Below are positions 1-8,071 of a stretch of DNA of 9,480 bases, in pieces. This DNA comes from Rhodocyclaceae bacterium. GTDB taxonomy: Bacteria; Pseudomonadota; Gammaproteobacteria; Burkholderiales; Rhodocyclaceae. Positions within the stretch are counted from its first letter, which is position 1. Each line of letters opens with the position of its first letter. The DNA is taken from NCBI GenBank assembly GCA_013821865.1, contig PNJM01000077.1:1-9480 (forward strand), written 5' to 3'. Under the pieces are notes generated by a model that saw only the letters and a list, made by a program, of their open reading frames with translations, was not told where the DNA came from and ran no database searches. Made by a program: the position numbers and the translations under genes.

Positions 1-1383
1 GCCTATCACGTCGAGACGCCGCGCGGCATGGTGACTTTCCTCGACACGCCCGGCCACGAGGCCTTCACGGCCATGCGCGCCCGCGGCGCCAAGGCCACCG
101 ACCTGGTCATCCTGGTCGTGGCCGCCGACGACGGCGTCATGCCGCAGACCAAGGAAGCGATCCACCACGCCAAGGCAGCCGGCGTACCGCTGGTGGTGGC
201 CATCAACAAGATGGACAAGCCCGAAGCCAATCCGGACCGCGTCAGACAGGAACTGGTGGCCGAGAGCGTGATGCCAGAGGAATACGGCGGCGATTCGCCC
301 TTCGTGCCGGTGTCGGCCAAGACCGGCCAGGGCATCGACGACCTGATCGAGAACGTGCTGCTGCAGGCCGAGGTGCTGGAACTGAAGGCGGCGAAAGCTG
401 CGCCGGCCAAGGGCCTCATCATCGAATCCCGCCTCGACAAGGGCCGCGGCCCGGTGGCGACCATGCTGGTCCAGTCGGGTACCCTCAAACGGGGCGACAT
501 CCTGCTGGCTGGCGCCGTCTATGGCCGCGTCCGCGCCATGCTCGACGAGAATGGCAAGCCGGTGGATGAGGCCGGTCCGTCGATCCCGGTCGAAATCCAG
601 GGCCTGGCCGACGTGCCGATGGCCGGCGACGAAGCGCAGGTGCTGGCCGACGAGCGCAAGGCGCGCGAAATCGCGCTGTTCCGCCAGGGCAAGTTCCGCG
701 ACGTCAAGCTGGCCAGGCAGCAGGCGGCCAAGCTGGAGAACATGTTCGAACAGATGGGCGAGGGCGAGGCGAAGAGCATGGCGCTCATCGTCAAGGCCGA
801 CGTGCAGGGTTCGCAGGAGGCGCTGGCCCATGCGCTGACGAAGCTCTCCACCGATGAAGTCAAGGTCAACATCATTCATGCCGCGGTCGGCGGCATCACC
901 GAATCGGATGTGAACCTCGCCTCGGCATCCAAGGCCGTCATCATCGGCTTCAACACCCGCGCCGATGCGCAGTCGCGCAAGCTGGCCGAGGGACTCGGCG
1001 TGGAGATCCGCTACTACACCATCATCTACGATGCCGTCGATGAGGTGAAGGCCGCCATGTCCGGCATGCTCTCGCCCGAGAAGAAGGAAGCCGTCATCGG
1101 CCTGGTGGAGATCCGCCAGGTATTCCGCATCTCCAAGGTCGGCGCCGTGGCCGGCTGCTACGTGCTCGACGGCACTGTCAAGCGCGGCTCGCAGGTGCGC
1201 CTGCTGCGCGACAACGTGGTCGTCTGGACCGGCGAACTGGATTCGCTCAAGCGCTTCAAGGACGACGTCAAGGAGGTCAAGGCGGGCTTCGAGTGCGGCC
1301 TCAGCCTGAGGAACTTCAACGACATCCAGGAACGCGACCAGCTTGAAGTGTTCGAGATCCAGGAAGTCGCGCGGACGCTCTGA
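1..1383 (+). CDS. infB: Translation initiation factor IF-2, C-terminal part (5' end outside window)
   Basis: IF-2 is the GTPase that brings fMet-tRNA to the 30S subunit and promotes subunit joining. The frame is open from the first base, so the N-terminal half and the GTPase P-loop (G1) lie upstream; 460 residues are visible, against about 890 in E. coli. Visible GTPase motifs are DTPGHE (G3, fragment residues 15-20), NKMD (G4, 69-72) and SAK (G5, 105-107). A beta-barrel domain II follows, then domain III around [11 protein letters not shown], and the C-terminal initiator-tRNA-binding domain ([13 protein letters not shown] to the end), which keeps the conserved AGC and FECG segments. An internal ATG at position 28 is not a start because it falls between G2 and G3. 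rbfA begins 20 bp after the TGA. The nusA-infB-rbfA-truB order is the classical proteobacterial one, so nusA is expected upstream. Nothing looks disrupted. Confidence 0.97.
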   Translation, partial: AYHVETPRGMVTFLDTPGHEAFTAMRARGAKATDLVILVVAADDGVMPQTKEAIHHAKAAGVPLVVAINKMDKPEANPDRVRQELVAESVMPEEYGGDSPFVPVSAKTGQGIDDLIENVLLQAEVLELKAAKAAPAKGLIIESRLDKGRGPVATMLVQSGTLKRGDILLAGAVYGRVRAMLDENGKPVDEAGPSIPVEIQGLADVPMAGDEAQVLADERKAREIALFRQGKFRDVKLARQQAAKLENMFEQMGEGEAKSMALIVKADVQGSQEALAHALTKLSTDEVKVNIIHAAVGGITESDVNLASASKAVIIGFNTRADAQSRKLAEGLGVEIRYYTIIYDAVDEVKAAMSGMLSPEKKEAVIGLVEIRQVFRISKVGAVAGCYVLDGTVKRGSQVRLLRDNVVVWTGELDSLKRFKDDVKEVKAGFECGLSLRNFNDIQERDQLEVFEIQEVARTL

Positions 1384-1403
1384 GGCCGGGCGCTTCCAAG
1401 GCA

Positions 1404-1769
1404 ATGCCGAAAGAGTTTTCCCGCGGCCAGCGCGTGGCGGAGCAGATCCAGCGTGAGTTGGCCGAGCTGATCCGCCTCGAGCTGAAGGATCCGCGCGTCG
1501 GCCTCATTACCCTGACCGGCGTGGAACTGACGCCGGACTACGCCCACGCCAAGGTCTTCTTCACTTCGCTGGCCGAACCGGCGGCGCTGCCGGCAATCGA
1601 GGCCGGCCTGCGCCGCGCCAGCGGTTTCCTGCGGCGCGAACTGGGGCGGCGCATCCGCATTCATACCCTGCCCGAACTGCACTTCGTCTACGACGCCTCG
1701 GTCGAGCGCGGCGACCGCCTGTCGCGCCTGATAGACGAGGCAATCCGGGCCGACAAGAAACACGACTGA
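1404..1769 (+). CDS. rbfA: 30S ribosome-binding factor A
   Basis: RbfA is a small KH-fold protein that binds the maturing 30S subunit near the 16S rRNA 5' end and is needed for late 30S assembly and cold adaptation. The 121-residue product is slightly shorter than the roughly 133-residue E. coli protein, mainly at the C terminus. It shows the family's landmarks: an N-terminal R-V-A-x-Q-I-Q-R-E-L helix, the strand segment [18 protein letters not shown], and the C-terminal [17 protein letters not shown] followed by a final helix. The ATG at 1404 gives the standard [11 protein letters not shown] start; there is only a weak purine stretch directly before it, so translation may be coupled to infB 20 bp upstream. 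truB starts 12 bp downstream, consistent with one transcript. Confidence 0.97.
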   Translation: MPKEFSRGQRVAEQIQRELAELIRLELKDPRVGLITLTGVELTPDYAHAKVFFTSLAEPAALPAIEAGLRRASGFLRRELGRRIRIHTLPELHFVYDASVERGDRLSRLIDEAIRADKKHD

Positions 1770-1781
1770 TTCCCCGATCGC

Positions 1782-2696
<915 letters not shown>

Positions 2697-2706
2697 GGAT
2701 TTTTTG

Positions 2707-2735
2707 TTGCAGGAAGAGGGCGGTGCGGGTATAAT
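2707..2735 (+). promoter_or_regulatory. Sigma70-type promoter for rpsO (-pnp)
   Basis: A consensus -10 box TATAAT lies at 2730-2735. Exactly 17 bp upstream is TTGCAG (2707-2712), a weak -35 hexamer matching TTG of TTGACA. An AT-rich element directly upstream could compensate for the weak -35. The predicted start site is about 2742, leaving a leader of about 95 nt before rpsO. A promoter between truB and rpsO fits the known separate transcription of rpsO-pnp in E. coli. The -10 is clear; the -35 assignment is less certain. Confidence 0.7.
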
Positions 2736-2741
2736 CCGCCC

Positions 2742-2836
2742 CTTCGTTCGATAGCCGAATGAAAAAGCATGGGGTGCAGTGCTCTATCAAACCGGGGCGG
2801 CGCCTTTTATCCAGCAGTGTTTGAGAGAAAACAGAC
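2742..2836 (+). promoter_or_regulatory. rpsO 5' leader, candidate S15 autoregulatory region
   Basis: The roughly 95-nt leader begins near the predicted transcription start and ends at the rpsO ATG. It contains a 6-bp stem-loop at 2745-2750/2756-2761 (loop ATAGC, one G-U pair) and a weaker 4-bp hairpin AGCA/TGCT at 2766-2769/2780-2783. The ribosome-binding site is a modest GAGAG at 2823-2827, about ten bases before the start. In E. coli and several other bacteria S15 represses its own translation by binding structured leaders, and the structures differ between lineages. Whether these hairpins serve that role is an inference. Confidence 0.35.
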
Positions 2837-3106
2837 ATGGCATTCACCACCGCCGACAAGGCCAAAGTCGTGGCCGATTTCCAGCGTGCGCAAGGCGACA
2901 CCGGCTCGCCCGAAGTGCAAATCGCTCTGCTGACCAACCGCATCAACGACCTGACCGGTCACTTCAAGGAACACGTCAAGGATCACCATTCGCGTCGCGG
3001 CCTGCTGCGCATGGTGAGCCAGCGTCGCAAGCTGCTCGATTATCTCAAGCGCACGAACCTCGACGGCTATCGCACGCTGATCGAGCGTCTCGGCCTCCGC
3101 AAGTAG
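2837..3106 (+). CDS. rpsO: 30S ribosomal protein S15
   Basis: S15 is a primary binding protein of the 16S rRNA central domain, nucleating platform assembly, and contributes to intersubunit bridge B4. The 89-residue product has the exact usual length and recognisable sequence: the [14 protein letters not shown] stretch, the loop [16 protein letters not shown] with the conserved His and Arg residues that contact rRNA, and the ending [12 protein letters not shown]...LGLRK. The ATG at 2837 gives the standard start after a weak GAGAG ribosome-binding site. It has its own promoter at 2707-2735 and is followed by pnp after a 130-bp spacer with two stem-loops, the same neighbourhood as in E. coli. 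Confidence 0.98.
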   Translation: MAFTTADKAKVVADFQRAQGDTGSPEVQIALLTNRINDLTGHFKEHVKDHHSRRGLLRMVSQRRKLLDYLKRTNLDGYRTLIERLGLRK

Positions 3107-3152
3107 CGGCGGGTTGCGCGTGCCCCACAATGTGGCGGGCATGACCAAATAC

Positions 3153-3182
3153 GCCGGCGCCGCCCAGCATGGCCGCGCCGGC
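3153..3182 (+). terminator. Stem-loop between rpsO and pnp, leaky terminator or attenuator
   Basis: GCCGGCGC (3153-3160) and GCGCCGGC (3175-3182) form a perfect 8-bp GC stem. After one C/C mismatch it is extended by a 3-bp inner stem (GCC/GGC) with a 6-nt loop. The downstream tract TTTGTCGTTT is T-rich but interrupted, so termination would probably be partial and allow pnp expression by read-through. A terminator in this position is known for the E. coli rpsO-pnp operon; partial termination here is inferred. Confidence 0.55.
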
Positions 3183-3194
3183 TTTGTCGTTTCT

Positions 3195-3214
3195 GGGGCG
3201 CCTGCGTTCGCCCC
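3195..3214 (+). promoter_or_regulatory. pnp leader stem-loop
   Basis: GGGGCG (3195-3200) pairs perfectly with CGCCCC (3209-3214) around an 8-nt loop, ending ten bases before the pnp Shine-Dalgarno AAAGGA (3224-3229). In E. coli, pnp mRNA is autoregulated through an RNase III-cleaved leader duplex that PNPase then degrades. This hairpin and the larger one upstream are the only candidates here for such a target. No RNase III site can be proven from sequence. Confidence 0.4.
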
Positions 3215-3236
3215 TGCTGATTGAAAGGATAGTCCC

Positions 3237-5360
3237 TTGCTAACTGCCATCAAGAAAAGCTTCGCCTACGGCGCTCATACCGTCACCCTGGAAACCGGCG
3301 AGATCGCCCGCCAGGCGCACGGCGCCGTCCTGGTCAACATGGACGAGACCGTGGTGCTCGCCACCGTCGTCGCCGCCAAGGAACCCAAGACCGGCCAGGA
3401 CTTCTTCCCGCTGACCGTCGATTACATGGAGAAGGTCTACGCCGCCGGCCGCATTCCCGGCGGCTTCTTCAAGCGCGAAGGCCGCCCCTCCGAGAAGGAA
3501 ATTCTCACCTCGCGCCTGATCGACCGCCCGATCCGTCCGCTCTTTCCGGACGGCCTCTACAACGACGTGCAGGTGGTCGTCACCGTGCTGTCGAGCAACC
3601 CGGAGATCGATCCCGACATTCCGGCCATGATCGGCGTCTCGGCGGCCCTGTCGATTTCCGGCATTCCGTTCAACGGCCCCATCGGCGCCGCGCGCGTCGG
3701 CTACATCGACGGCCAGTACGTGATGTGCCCGACCATGTCGCAGGTCGAGGAAAGCCAGCTCAACCTCGTCGTCGCCGGCACCGCGGGCGCCGTGCTGATG
3801 GTGGAGTCCGAGGCGCAGGAACTGTCCGAGGAAGTCATGCTCGGCGCCGTTGTCTTCGGCCATGAGCAGATGCGTGCGGCCATCAATGCCATCAACGAGC
3901 TGGTGGAAGTCGCCGGCAAGCCGGAGTGGGACTGGCAGCCCCCGGCCAAGGACGAGGCGCTCATCGCCGAGGTGTCCCGGCTGGCCGAGGCCGAGCTGCG
4001 CGATGCCTACCGCGTCACGCAGAAGCAGCTGCGCATGCAGAAAGTGGATGCGCTGCGCAAGCGCGTCGTCGAGGCCATCTCCCAGGCCGCGGCCACGCCG
4101 CTCGGTCCGAACGAGATCAACCACGTCAAGAACATCTTCTTCGATCTCGAAGCCAGGATCGTGCGCAACCGGATCCTCGACGGCGAGCCGCGCATCGACG
4201 GGCGCGACACGCGCACCGTGCGCCCGATCAGCATCCGCCACGGCGTGCTGCCGCGCACCCATGGCTCCACGCTGTTCACGCGCGGCGAGACCCAGGCGCT
4301 GGTAGTGGCCACGCTCGGCACCGGCCGCGACGAGCAGATCATCGACGCGCTGCAGGGCGAGTACAGGGAGCGCTTCCTGCTCCATTACAACATGCCCCCC
4401 TTCGCCACCGGCGAGACGGGCCGCGTCGGCTCGCCCAAGCGCCGCGAAATCGGCCATGGCCGCCTGGCCAAGCGCGCCCTGCTGGCGGTGTTGCCGTCGC
4501 CGGAGGAATTCAGCTACTCCATGCGCGTGGTCTCGGAGATTACCGAGTCGAACGGTTCCAGCTCGATGGCTTCGGTCTGCGGCGGCTCGCTCGCGCTGAT
4601 GGACGCCGGCGTGCCGCTGAAAGCCCACGTGGCCGGCATCGCCATGGGCCTCATCAAGGAAGGCAACCGCTTCGCGGTGCTGACGGACATCCTCGGCGAC
4701 GAGGACCACCTCGGCGACATGGACTTCAAGGTGGCCGGCACGGACAACGGCGTCACGGCGCTGCAGATGGACATCAAGATCCAGGGCATCACCAAGGAGA
4801 TCATGCAGGTGGCGCTGTCACAGGCCAACGAAGCGCGCATGCACATCCTCGGCCTGATGAAGGGCTCGATGTCGGAGCACCGCAGCGAGATATCGACCTA
4901 CGCGCCGCGCCTGATCACCATGAAGATCAACCCGGAGAAGATCCGCGACGTGATCGGCAAGGGCGGTTCCGTGATTCGCGCACTGACCGAGGAGACCGGC
5001 GCGGTCATCGACATCAACGACGACGGCACCGTGACCATTGCCTCGGTGAGCGCCGAGGCCGGCGCGCTGGCCAAGAAGCGCATCGAGGACATCACAGCTG
5101 AAGTCGAGGTGGGCCGCATCTACGAGGGCACGGTGCTGCGCCTGCTGGATTTCGGCGCCATCGTCAGCATCCTGCCGGGCAAGGACGGCCTGCTGCACAT
5201 CTCGCAGATCGCCAGCGAGCGGGTCAACCAGGTCTCCGACTATCTCAAGGAAGGCCAGGTCGTGCGGGTCAAGGTGCTGGAAGCCGACGACAAGGGCCGC
5301 GTGCGCCTGTCCATGAAAGCCGCGGCAGAGGGTGCAGCGGAGACGCAACCGCAGTCGTAA
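3237..5360 (+). CDS. pnp: Polynucleotide phosphorylase (PNPase)
   Basis: PNPase is a trimeric 3'-to-5' exoribonuclease that uses phosphate to release nucleoside diphosphates; it works in mRNA decay, alone or with the RNase E degradosome. The 707-residue product (E. coli 711) shows all domains: RNase PH domain 1 with the RNA-channel loop FFKR (77-80), a helical linker domain (about 215-320), catalytic RNase PH domain 2 with phosphate-site Ser441-443 and metal-site Asp490, Asp496 and Lys498 ([12 protein letters not shown]), a KH domain with GKGG (574-577), and an S1 domain (about 625-692). The start is TTG: it follows AAAGGA by seven bases and yields [12 protein letters not shown], which aligns with the E. 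coli N terminus, while no ATG or GTG fits. The C-terminal tail after S1 is short. Termination is at the 5382-5411 hairpin. Confidence 0.98.
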   Translation: MLTAIKKSFAYGAHTVTLETGEIARQAHGAVLVNMDETVVLATVVAAKEPKTGQDFFPLTVDYMEKVYAAGRIPGGFFKREGRPSEKEILTSRLIDRPIRPLFPDGLYNDVQVVVTVLSSNPEIDPDIPAMIGVSAALSISGIPFNGPIGAARVGYIDGQYVMCPTMSQVEESQLNLVVAGTAGAVLMVESEAQELSEEVMLGAVVFGHEQMRAAINAINELVEVAGKPEWDWQPPAKDEALIAEVSRLAEAELRDAYRVTQKQLRMQKVDALRKRVVEAISQAAATPLGPNEINHVKNIFFDLEARIVRNRILDGEPRIDGRDTRTVRPISIRHGVLPRTHGSTLFTRGETQALVVATLGTGRDEQIIDALQGEYRERFLLHYNMPPFATGETGRVGSPKRREIGHGRLAKRALLAVLPSPEEFSYSMRVVSEITESNGSSSMASVCGGSLALMDAGVPLKAHVAGIAMGLIKEGNRFAVLTDILGDEDHLGDMDFKVAGTDNGVTALQMDIKIQGITKEIMQVALSQANEARMHILGLMKGSMSEHRSEISTYAPRLITMKINPEKIRDVIGKGGSVIRALTEETGAVIDINDDGTVTIASVSAEAGALAKKRIEDITAEVEVGRIYEGTVLRLLDFGAIVSILPGKDGLLHISQIASERVNQVSDYLKEGQVVRVKVLEADDKGRVRLSMKAAAEGAAETQPQS

Positions 5361-5381
5361 GCTCAGTCCGCAGCAAGAAAC

Positions 5382-5411
5382 AAAAAAAGGACGCCTCGGC
5401 GTCCTTTTTTT
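5382..5411. terminator. Bidirectional Rho-independent terminator between pnp and dksA
   Basis: Seven A (5382-5388), a GC-rich stem GGACGC (5389-5394), a CTCG tetraloop, the complementary GCGTCC (5399-5404) and seven T (5405-5411) form a symmetrical structure. Read on either strand it gives a GC stem followed by a U-tract, so it can stop both pnp (stop codon 22 bp upstream) and dksA (stop codon 46 bp away on the other strand). Confidence 0.93.
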
Positions 5412-5456
5412 GCGTCTGCAGGTCGGCCGTCGGGCTGAAGCCTGGCCTATGCCGAC

Positions 5457-5882
5457 CTACTTGGCGACTTGCTTCTCCCTAAGTTCCTCCAGCGTCTTGC
5501 AGTCGATGCAAAGCGTGGCCGTAGGACGGGCTTCCAGGCGCTTCAGGCCGATTTCCACGCCGCAGGAGTCACAGTACCCATACTCGCCGTTCTCGATGCG
5601 GCCCAGAGCCTCGTCGATCTTCTTGATGAGCTTGCGTTCGCGGTCGCGGTTGCGCAGTTCCAGGGCGATGTCGGATTCCTGGCTGGCGCGGTCGTTGGGG
5701 TCGGCGAATACCGTCGCTTCATCCTGCATGGTATGCACCGTGCGCTCGATGTCCTGCAGCAGTTCCCCTTTCACCGTTTCCAGTATCATCCGGAAATGCT
5801 TGAGCTGCTTTGCGTTCATGTATTCCTCGCCCTTTTTGGGGACGTAGGGCGGGAATTGCTTGTGAAGGATGTCTTCGGCCAT
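5457..5882 (-). CDS. dksA: RNA polymerase-binding transcription factor DksA
   Basis: DksA enters the RNA polymerase secondary channel and, with ppGpp, represses stable-RNA promoters and activates amino-acid biosynthesis promoters. The 141-residue product (E. coli 151; the difference is at the N terminus) keeps the core starting at [10 protein letters not shown], a two-helix coiled coil, and at its tip DPNDRA with Asp64 and Ala66, equivalent to the functionally critical D74 and A76 of E. coli. The C-terminal zinc finger has all four cysteines (C104, C107, C125, C128; GYCDSCG and LCIDC), so it is the classical zinc-binding form rather than a cysteine-poor paralogue. The ATG at 5882 has only a weak ribosome-binding site; the next in-frame Met (residue 22) is too far into the core. 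It converges on pnp and diverges from the tRNA operon. Confidence 0.97.
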   Translation of the reverse strand: MAEDILHKQFPPYVPKKGEEYMNAKQLKHFRMILETVKGELLQDIERTVHTMQDEATVFADPNDRASQESDIALELRNRDRERKLIKKIDEALGRIENGEYGYCDSCGVEIGLKRLEARPTATLCIDCKTLEELREKQVAK

Positions 5883-5914
5883 TTTTTGAAGCCCGAGTTG
5901 CGGAAAAAACCGCT

Positions 5915-5943
5915 TTAATATCAGAAATGCAGAGGGGTCGCAA
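5915..5943 (-). promoter_or_regulatory. Candidate dksA promoter
   Basis: On the minus strand TTGCGA (5943-5938) and TATTAA (5920-5915) are separated by 17 bp, and the -10 is preceded by TGA, giving an extended -10 (TGnTATTAA). Each hexamer matches consensus at 4 of 6 positions. The predicted start near 5908 would give a leader of about 25 nt beginning within an inverted repeat GCGG-N6-CCGC (5900-5913). Moderate support only. Confidence 0.45.
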
Positions 5944-5970
5944 GCAAAACTTCAGAGCCGGTTGATTCGA

Positions 5971-5999
5971 TTGACCTATATAGGCCCCGCGAGTAGAAT
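5971..5999 (+). promoter_or_regulatory. Promoter of the tRNA operon with GC-rich discriminator
   Basis: TTGACC (5971-5976) and TAGAAT (5994-5999) are each 5 of 6 matches to the sigma70 hexamers with the optimal 17-bp spacer. The bases after the -10 (GCCGCCTC) are GC-rich, the discriminator type found at promoters repressed by ppGpp and DksA. The start site should fall around 6006-6007, only a few bases before the tRNA-Pro 5' end at 6010, so the primary transcript has almost no leader. Confidence 0.8.
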
Positions 6000-6009
6000 G
6001 CCGCCTCTT

Positions 6010-6086
6010 CGGGGTGTAGCGTAGCCTGGTAGCGCGCCTGGTTTGGGACCAGGATGTCGGAGGTTCAAATCCTCTCACCCCGACCA
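6010..6086 (+). tRNA. tRNA-Pro (anticodon UGG)
   Basis: This is a 77-nt cloverleaf with encoded CCA. The acceptor stem CGGGGTG (6010-6016) pairs fully with CACCCCG, and the discriminator is A. The anticodon stem CCTGG/CCAGG encloses the loop TTTGGGA with anticodon TGG (6044-6046), and the T-loop has the standard TTCAAAT. C1-G72 with A73 is the usual bacterial tRNA-Pro identity set. It is the first gene of the three-tRNA operon. Confidence 0.97.
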
Positions 6087-6128
6087 GTGGCGTGATACCG
6101 ATGACAGAAGGAAATCCCCGTGGGACGG

Positions 6129-6205
6129 GCGCCCGTAGCTCAACCGGATAGAGCACCGGCCTTCTAAGCCGGGGGTTGTGAGTTCGAGTCTCGCCGGGCG
6201 CGCCA
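6129..6205 (+). tRNA. tRNA-Arg (anticodon UCU)
   Basis: This is a 77-nt cloverleaf with encoded CCA. The acceptor stem GCGCCCG (6129-6135) pairs fully with CGGGCGC (6195-6201), with discriminator G. The anticodon stem CCGGC/GCCGG encloses CTTCTAA with anticodon TCT (6163-6165), which reads AGA/AGG codons. The T-stem has one G-U pair and the T-loop is TTCGAGT. It lies 42 nt after tRNA-Pro. Confidence 0.97.
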
Positions 6206-6239
6206 GCCTGACCACAGGCGCCCTGGTCATTCCATCGGT
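6206..6239 (+). other. tRNA-Arg/tRNA-His spacer with alternative stem-loops
   Basis: The 34-nt spacer contains GCCTG-ACCA-CAGGC (6206-6219). An overlapping, mutually exclusive 6-bp stem is TGACCA/TGGTCA (6209-6214/6224-6229). Either could present a site for endonucleolytic separation of the tRNA precursors. This is a structural observation only. Confidence 0.3.
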
Positions 6240-6240
6240 G

Positions 6241-6316
6241 GTGGACGTAGCTCAGTTGGTAGAGTCCCGGATTGTGATTCCGGTTGTCGCGGGTTCGAGT
6301 CCCGTCGTCCACCCCA
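6241..6316 (+). tRNA. tRNA-His (anticodon GUG)
   Basis: The cloverleaf has encoded CCA. The acceptor stem GTGGACG (6241-6247) pairs with CGTCCAC (6306-6312), and the discriminator is C73. The base before the gene (6240) is G, supplying the G-1 that pairs with C73 and is the main histidine identity element, so the mature RNA probably starts at 6240. The anticodon loop TTGTGAT carries GTG (6274-6276). G-U pairs close the D-stem and T-stem. No canonical terminator follows; a T-rich stretch at 6318-6333 and a weak TTTCC/GGAAA hairpin (6331-6344) lie before the convergent ald gene. Confidence 0.97.
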
Positions 6317-6369
6317 ACTCTCTTTTGTTGTTTCCCCGTGGAAAGACCTTGTTCACGCAAGCGGGTGGC

Positions 6370-7488
6370 TTATGCCGCGAGGACGCCAAGTGCCGGCTGG
6401 TACTGAAGGTCCTGGGCTTCGGCAACTGCCTCGCACGACACCTTGCCGGCATGGATGTTGATGCCAACGCGCAGATGAGGATCCTCTAGGCAGGCGCGCT
6501 TCAAGCCCTTGTCCGCCAAGGCCAGAGTGTAGGGCAAGGTTGCGTTGTTCAATGCGAAAGTGGATGTGCGTGGCACTGCTCCCGGCATGTTGCCAACGCA
6601 GTAGTGCACGATGCCGCCGATCTCGTAGGTCGGGTCTTGGTGGGTGGTGGGACGGGAAGTTTCGAAGCAGCCGCCCTGGTCGATCGAAATGTCCACCAGC
6701 ACCGCACCCGGCTGCATTCTCGCCAGATGTTCCCTCCTGACCAGCTTGGGCGCCGCCGCGCCGGGAATCAATACCGCCCCGACGACAAGGTCCGCCCCCA
6801 GCACCGCATCTTCAATAGCCTGGCCTGTTGCATAAACGGTACGCAGGCCAGGGCCGAAGATATCGTTCAGATGGCGCAGGCGCGGCAGTGACTTGTCCAG
6901 GATCGTGACCTCCGCGCCCATGCCGACAGCGATGCGCGCCGCATGGTATCCCGCCACTCCGCCGCCGAGTATGGCGACGCGGGCCGGTGGCACACCGGGC
7001 ACGCCGCCCAGAAGCACTCCGCGCCCACCGGAAGATTTCTGCAGGCAGCTTGCTCCGACCTGGATCGACATGCGGCCTGCCACTTCGCTCATGGGAGCGA
7101 GCAGCGGCAATCCGCCGCTGCTGTCGGTAACGGTTTCATACGCAATGGCGGTGCAGCCAGATTGCCGCAGCAGCCGCACCTGCAGCGGATCGGGCGCCAG
7201 GTGAAGATAGGTGAAGAGTATCTGGCCCTCGCGCAGCATCGCGCACTCGTCCGGCTGCGGTTCCTTGACCTTGACTACCATTTCCGCCCGGGCAAAAACC
7301 TCCGCCGCCGTTGGGACGATCTCGGCGCCGGCCGCGCGGTACTGGGCGTCGTCGCAGCCAATGCCCGACCCCGCCCCGCTCTGAACCAGAACCTGGTGAC
7401 CGTGCATGAGCGCCTCGCCCACCGACGCCGGCGTCATGCCGACACGGTACTCATGAACCTTTATCTCCCCGGGTATGCCGATGATCAT
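6370..7488 (-). CDS. ald: Alanine dehydrogenase (NAD-dependent)
   Basis: This enzyme interconverts L-alanine and pyruvate plus ammonia with NAD, usually for alanine catabolism. The 372-residue product matches the family length of about 371. Catalytic and substrate residues are in place: Arg15, Lys75 (KVKEP), His96 (YLHLA) and the Asp271 region (VDISIDQGG). The Rossmann motif GGGVAG (175-180) is followed by Asp199 at the end of the second strand, consistent with NAD rather than NADP. The start at 7488 gives the standard MIIGIPGE N terminus and has AAGGGG six bases upstream; an in-frame ATG at 7557 would overlap the marR end and add an unrelated 23-residue extension, so it was not used. The gene lies 52 bp downstream of marR on the same strand and converges on the tRNA operon. 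No terminator is visible after its stop. Confidence 0.96.
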   Translation of the reverse strand: MIIGIPGEIKVHEYRVGMTPASVGEALMHGHQVLVQSGAGSGIGCDDAQYRAAGAEIVPTAAEVFARAEMVVKVKEPQPDECAMLREGQILFTYLHLAPDPLQVRLLRQSGCTAIAYETVTDSSGGLPLLAPMSEVAGRMSIQVGASCLQKSSGGRGVLLGGVPGVPPARVAILGGGVAGYHAARIAVGMGAEVTILDKSLPRLRHLNDIFGPGLRTVYATGQAIEDAVLGADLVVGAVLIPGAAAPKLVRREHLARMQPGAVLVDISIDQGGCFETSRPTTHQDPTYEIGGIVHYCVGNMPGAVPRTSTFALNNATLPYTLALADKGLKRACLEDPHLRVGINIHAGKVSCEAVAEAQDLQYQPALGVLAA

Positions 7489-7540
7489 TGTCTGCCCCTT
7501 CAAGTCGTTTGCGGATAGCGTTATCTGATTATTTGATCTT
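7489..7540 (-). promoter_or_regulatory. AT-rich marR-ald spacer with short palindrome
   Basis: This 52-bp gap is much more AT-rich than its surroundings, especially 7515-7540. It contains a perfect palindromic element GATA-GCGT-TATC (7514-7525). It may hold a secondary ald promoter or an operator for the adjacent MarR protein, but I see no convincing pair of -35 and -10 hexamers. The ald Shine-Dalgarno AAGGGG (7500-7495) is the only confident element. Confidence 0.3.
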
Positions 7541-8059
7541 TCAGTCGTCCGGGTCATGGCCCTCGCGCGCCAGGCGCAACTCCCGACTGCGCGCCAGCAG
7601 GCGGCTCAGCGCCTTGTCCAGTGCCCGGCGCTCCTGCTCGGACAGCACGGAGAGGAACCATGCCTCGGTTTGCCGCGCTTCGGGAATGATGGCTGTGCAC
7701 ATGCCGGCGCCCTTGCGCGTGAGGAACAGCACCAGCCGTCGTCCGTCGCGCGGATCGTCGCTGGCGGCGACCAGTTCGAGTTCCACCAGCCTGCGCTGGG
7801 CACGGCTGACGCGGCCCTTGTCCATGCTGGTGTGCTCCACCACCTCGTTGGGCGCCAGCGGGCCGCAGCTGTGCAGCGCCATGAGAATGCGCCACTCGGG
7901 AATCTGGATGCCGTACTTCTGCTCGAACAGGGAGCCGATGGATTGGCTCAGGCGGTTGGCGACCACCGCCAGTTTGTAGGGGATGAATTCCTGCAGAGCG
8001 AGTTTCTCGGCAGCGGATCGGCTGCCGCCGGAGGCTCTCTTGGTGCGGGATGCCGTCAT
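7541..8059 (-). CDS. MarR-family transcriptional regulator
   Basis: This is a dimeric winged helix-turn-helix DNA-binding protein, 172 residues from the ATG at 8059. The core shows the MarR pattern: an N-terminal dimerisation helix (about 22-48), [16 protein letters not shown] (53-68), the helix-turn-helix with recognition helix around [19 protein letters not shown] (79-97), and the diagnostic wing [13 protein letters not shown] (102-114), then C-terminal dimerisation helices. The N-terminal 18 residues are basic and Ser-rich. A GTG directly upstream (8062) could also start translation, but GGTG is better spaced for the ATG. It sits 12 bp after the permease stop and 52 bp before ald, all on one strand, so control of these two genes is the natural hypothesis. 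No cysteine-sensing motif or ligand pocket can be assigned; effector unknown. Confidence 0.9.
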   Translation of the reverse strand: MTASRTKRASGGSRSAAEKLALQEFIPYKLAVVANRLSQSIGSLFEQKYGIQIPEWRILMALHSCGPLAPNEVVEHTSMDKGRVSRAQRRLVELELVAASDDPRDGRRLVLFLTRKGAGMCTAIIPEARQTEAWFLSVLSEQERRALDKALSRLLARSRELRLAREGHDPDD

Positions 8060-8071
8060 CACTTCACCGCT

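Noticed and set aside
2794..2807. GGGGCGGCGCC followed by TTTT in the rpsO leader as an attenuator.
   Set aside because: The GGCGCC palindrome has no room for a hairpin loop, so a terminator stem is not possible there.
3240..4709. A 489-codon open frame antisense to pnp.
   Set aside because: Its composition (rich in H, D, G, A, R) is typical of antisense frames in GC-rich coding DNA; pnp is unambiguous on the other strand.
3926..5101. A 391-codon plus-strand frame overlapping pnp in another frame.
   Set aside because: It is Arg/His/Gly/Ala-rich with no domain, and is fully contained in pnp.
5719..6360. A 213-codon open frame on the minus strand across the three tRNA genes (fragments such as DGTRTRDNRNHNPGLYQLSY, GETRTHNPRLRRPVLY, VRGFEPPTSWSQ).
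   Set aside because: These peptides are the well-known artefact of translating tRNA genes antisense. The frame also overlaps the dksA 5' end and its promoter.
6331..6361. Possible terminator after tRNA-His or ald (TTTCC-CCGT-GGAAA and CTTG-N6-CAAG).
   Set aside because: Stems are only 4-5 bp and neither is followed by a T-run on the relevant strand. Termination there, if any, is not explained by these.
7489..7557. Upstream ATG at 7557 as the ald start.
   Set aside because: It would overlap marR and add a 23-residue extension not seen in alanine dehydrogenases; the ATG at 7488 has a well-spaced AAGGGG and the canonical MIIGIPGE start.
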